From NCBI GenBank assembly GCA_947457445.1, contig CANGVO010000038.1:1-8171 (forward strand): a stretch of DNA of 8,171 nt, in the 5' to 3' direction. The notes under the pieces were generated by a model. The model worked only from the letters and a program-made list of their open reading frames with translations, was not told the origin of the DNA and ran no database searches. Each line of letters starts with the position of its first letter. Within the stretch, counting starts at the first letter, position 1. Of the stretch, positions 6,596 to 8,171 are shown one piece after another. Origin of the DNA: Actinomycetota bacterium. GTDB lineage: Bacteria > Actinomycetota > Actinomycetes > Nanopelagicales > Nanopelagicaceae. Position numbers and translations under genes: made by a program.

Positions 6596-8014
6596 ATGCG
6601 CACTCAGTTATATATAGATGGTCAATGGGTCGATGGAAACGGGACTTTGGATGTAATCGATCCAAGCGACGGCTCAGTAATCGCCAAAGTTGCCACAGCT
6701 GGAGATACCGAAATTGAGGCCGCCCTTGCCGCCGCCGATCGCGCGGCACCCGCTTGGGCCAAAACCGCGCCTCGCACGCGCGGTGAAATTCTGCGCAAAG
6801 CATTTGAGTTAATGACGCAAGAAGCAGATTTCTTAGCCGAACTTATTTCAAAAGAAAATGGCAAAGCCCTGCCTGATGCAAAAGGTGAAGTTGCGTACGC
6901 AGCCGAATTTTTTCGCTGGTTTTCCGAGGAAGCAGTTCGCATCTCAGGTGATTTCAGAATGTCACCAAGTGGAGACAAGCGAATTCTCGTAACGCACCAA
7001 CCAGTTGGTCTTTCAATTCTCATCACCCCTTGGAATTTTCCAGCCGGAATGGCAACTCGCAAGATTGGACCTGCCATCGCAGCGGGTTGCACAATGATTC
7101 TAAAGCCAGCAGGTGAAACTCCACTCACCGCGCTCGCGATTGTGGACATTCTTGATCGTGCAGGGGTTCCAAAAGGAGTTGTTAATTTAGTTCTTCCAAC
7201 ACCAACTGGTCCTGCGATTGCAAAAATGTTGCATGACAAGCGCGTTAAAAATCTTTCATTTACTGGCTCAACCGAAGTTGGTCGCATAATCTTGAAAGAA
7301 GCTGCCGACAACGTAATTCGCTGCTCAATGGAGCTCGGAGGAAATGCACCCTTCGTAGTAATGGATGATGCCAATGTTGATGAAGCAGTTAAAGGTTTGA
7401 TGTTGGCGAAAATGCGAAATGGTGGCGCTGCCTGCACTGCAGCAAATCGCATTTATGTTCAACGTAAAGTTGCAAAAGAGTTTATGGAAAAGTTTGCTTC
7501 AGCAATGGGAGCATTCGTTATGGGACGCGGCCGCGATGCTGGAGTACAACTCGGTGCAAGTGTTTCCCTTAAAGAGCGCAACAAAATTGCAGAATTAGTT
7601 GATAACTCAATCAAGGCTGGTGCCAAAATATTAACTGGCGGTAAAACTCCTGATGGTCCGGGAGCTTTCTATCCTGCAACTGTTCTTGAAGTAGATAAGC
7701 AAGCCGAAATATTGAACCACGAAGTCTTTGGTCCAGTCGCACCCGTTGTTGTGTTTGATACCGATGCTGAAGCGATTGAACTCGCGAACAGCACAGATTT
7801 TGGGCTAATTAGTTACGTATATTCAGAAAACCTAAAGCGTGCAATTCAGATTTCTGAAGCGATTGAATCCGGAATGGTTGCGATTAACCGTGGCTTGATT
7901 TCTGATCCTGCAGCGCCATTTGGTGGAGTTAAACAGAGCGGTCTTGGCCGTGAAGGTGGCTTCGATGGCATCCACGAATTCCTCGAGACAAAATACATTG
8001 GCGTTGAAATTTAA
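6596..8014 (+). CDS. NAD(P)-dependent aldehyde dehydrogenase, succinate-semialdehyde type
   Basis: A soluble ALDH-superfamily enzyme, most like GabD-type succinate-semialdehyde dehydrogenase, oxidising succinate semialdehyde to succinate. It has 472 residues, a normal length. Catalytic parts are N147 in ITPWNFP, K170 in LKPAGETPL, the SFTGSTEVGR cofactor loop (221-230), general base E246 in MELGGN, nucleophile C280 in GGAACTAANR, and E376 in EVFGPV. The C-terminal GGVKQSGLGREGG and EFLETKYIGV are typical of the SSADH/glutarate-semialdehyde group, so glutarate semialdehyde is an alternative substrate. The ATG at 6596 was chosen because MRTQLYIDGQW matches the family N-terminus; an in-frame TTG at 6572 would lie inside the promoter region. 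No aminotransferase gene is present, so a GABA pathway is not shown here. The gene diverges from the permease and ends 9 bases before the convergent tRNA-Ser. Confidence 0.93.
   Translation: MRTQLYIDGQWVDGNGTLDVIDPSDGSVIAKVATAGDTEIEAALAAADRAAPAWAKTAPRTRGEILRKAFELMTQEADFLAELISKENGKALPDAKGEVAYAAEFFRWFSEEAVRISGDFRMSPSGDKRILVTHQPVGLSILITPWNFPAGMATRKIGPAIAAGCTMILKPAGETPLTALAIVDILDRAGVPKGVVNLVLPTPTGPAIAKMLHDKRVKNLSFTGSTEVGRIILKEAADNVIRCSMELGGNAPFVVMDDANVDEAVKGLMLAKMRNGGAACTAANRIYVQRKVAKEFMEKFASAMGAFVMGRGRDAGVQLGASVSLKERNKIAELVDNSIKAGAKILTGGKTPDGPGAFYPATVLEVDKQAEILNHEVFGPVAPVVVFDTDAEAIELANSTDFGLISYVYSENLKRAIQISEAIESGMVAINRGLISDPAAPFGGVKQSGLGREGGFDGIHEFLETKYIGVEI
6611..6639 (-). promoter_or_regulatory. 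Alternative permease promoter inside the dehydrogenase gene
   Basis: On the minus strand TTTCCA (6634-6639) and TATATA (6611-6616) are 17 bp apart, a reasonable -35/-10 pair. Transcription would begin near 6604, just ahead of the ATG at 6592 and about 70 bases ahead of the preferred GTG. It lies within codons 6-15 of the divergent dehydrogenase gene. Confidence 0.35.
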
Positions 8015-8023
8015 TTTCTTACG

Positions 8024-8108
8024 CGGAGGATGAGGGATTTGAACCCTCGAAAGGTTGCCCTTTACACGCTTTCCAAGCGTGCGCACTCGGCCGCTATGCG
8101 AATCCTCC
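8024..8108 (-). tRNA. tRNA-Ser (anticodon GGA)
   Basis: An 85-nt class II tRNA folds by hand. The acceptor stem is GGAGGAT with ATCCTCC plus discriminator G, and the D stem is GCA with TGC. The anticodon stem CACGC with GCGTG encloses loop TTGGAAA (anticodon GGA, reading UCC and UCU). The long variable arm is AAAGG-GCAA-CCTTT, and the T stem GAGGG with CCCTC encloses TTCAAAT. The 3' CCA is not encoded (the next bases are CGT) and must be added. It is convergent with the dehydrogenase gene. In other Actinobacteria a tRNA-Ser lies near tadA and dnaX, which fits this neighbourhood. Confidence 0.96.
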
Positions 8109-8171
8109 TGGCGGGATCGCTCCCGACTGGCTAAGGGTATCGCCGCAATAACTATGCTTACGCCAGATCCC
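8109..8171. promoter_or_regulatory. Non-coding end region with hairpin and possible promoters
   Basis: A perfect 5-bp stem with a 4-base loop (CGGGA-TCGC-TCCCG, 8112-8125) lies 3 bases ahead of the tRNA 5' end. No T-run follows it on either strand. On the minus strand TACCCT (8134-8139) could be a -10 for the tRNA, which would place the hairpin in the pre-tRNA leader. On the plus strand TATGCT (8153-8158) could be a -10 for a gene beyond the window. -35 boxes are unclear. Confidence 0.35.

Noticed and set aside
6622..7452. A 276-codon minus-strand open frame
   Set aside because: It lies wholly inside the dehydrogenase gene, which has every catalytic motif. The antisense protein is low-complexity Ser/Ala/Arg-rich with no recognisable fold.
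4193..8014. GABA permease plus GabD catabolic pair
   Set aside because: The permease resembles KimA potassium importers, with a UspA-like domain, rather than amino acid or GABA permeases, and no aminotransferase is present. The pairing may reflect only a shared promoter region.
7832..8086. An 84-codon minus-strand open frame
   Set aside because: It runs through most of the tRNA-Ser and the antisense of the dehydrogenase 3' end; the tRNA explains the sequence.
1..8171. A defence system, prophage, insertion sequence or CRISPR array
   Set aside because: No transposase, integrase, restriction, toxin or regularly spaced repeat was seen; all genes are housekeeping or transport types.

Overview
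The window reads as a stretch of a compact, moderate-to-low-GC actinobacterial chromosome. Actinobacterial ancestry is suggested by the tRNA adenosine deaminase-associated protein next to tadA (a pairing I know from Actinobacteria), by the proximity of upp, tadA and a tRNA-Ser, and by an ACT-domain malic enzyme. GC looks well below that of typical Actinobacteria (roughly mid-40s percent by eye, not computed), and there is almost no intergenic DNA. Together these point to a streamlined freshwater lineage such as Nanopelagicales (acI). That placement is an inference, not a search result. No mobile elements, CRISPR arrays or phage genes were seen.

Layout. 1-696 (+): 3' part of a YdcZ/DUF606-type DMT transporter, cut by the window edge. 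3202 back to 623 (-): a head-to-tail run upp, malic enzyme, dedA with no bases between the genes; the dedA 3' end overlaps the transporter 3' end by 74 bp. About 3249-4192 (+): tRNA adenosine deaminase-associated protein, then tadA. 6535 or 6592 back to 4193 (-): a KimA-like APC potassium permease with a UspA-like cytosolic domain and a C-terminal OB-fold; its stop codon abuts the tadA stop codon. 6596-8014 (+): an aldehyde dehydrogenase of the succinate-semialdehyde type. 8024-8108 (-): tRNA-Ser(GGA). The last 63 bases are non-coding and hold a small hairpin and possible promoter elements. No stretch over 300 bases lacks a gene.

How the genes relate. Most are housekeeping genes: uracil salvage (upp), C4/C3 carbon interconversion (malic enzyme), probable undecaprenyl-phosphate recycling (DedA), wobble-inosine formation (TadA and its partner), potassium uptake (KimA-like) and semialdehyde oxidation. 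Two head-to-head pairs (upp with the deaminase-associated gene; permease with dehydrogenase) share very short control regions. Two -10-like elements, TAAGGT and TATGCT, lie only 6-7 bases before start codons, which suggests leaderless transcripts.

The points most worth a second look are the APC-UspA-OB fusion, the evidence that tadA starts at an ATT codon behind a GGAG site, the choice of permease start (GTG with a good Shine-Dalgarno against an upstream ATG), and the 0-bp or overlapping gene junctions.
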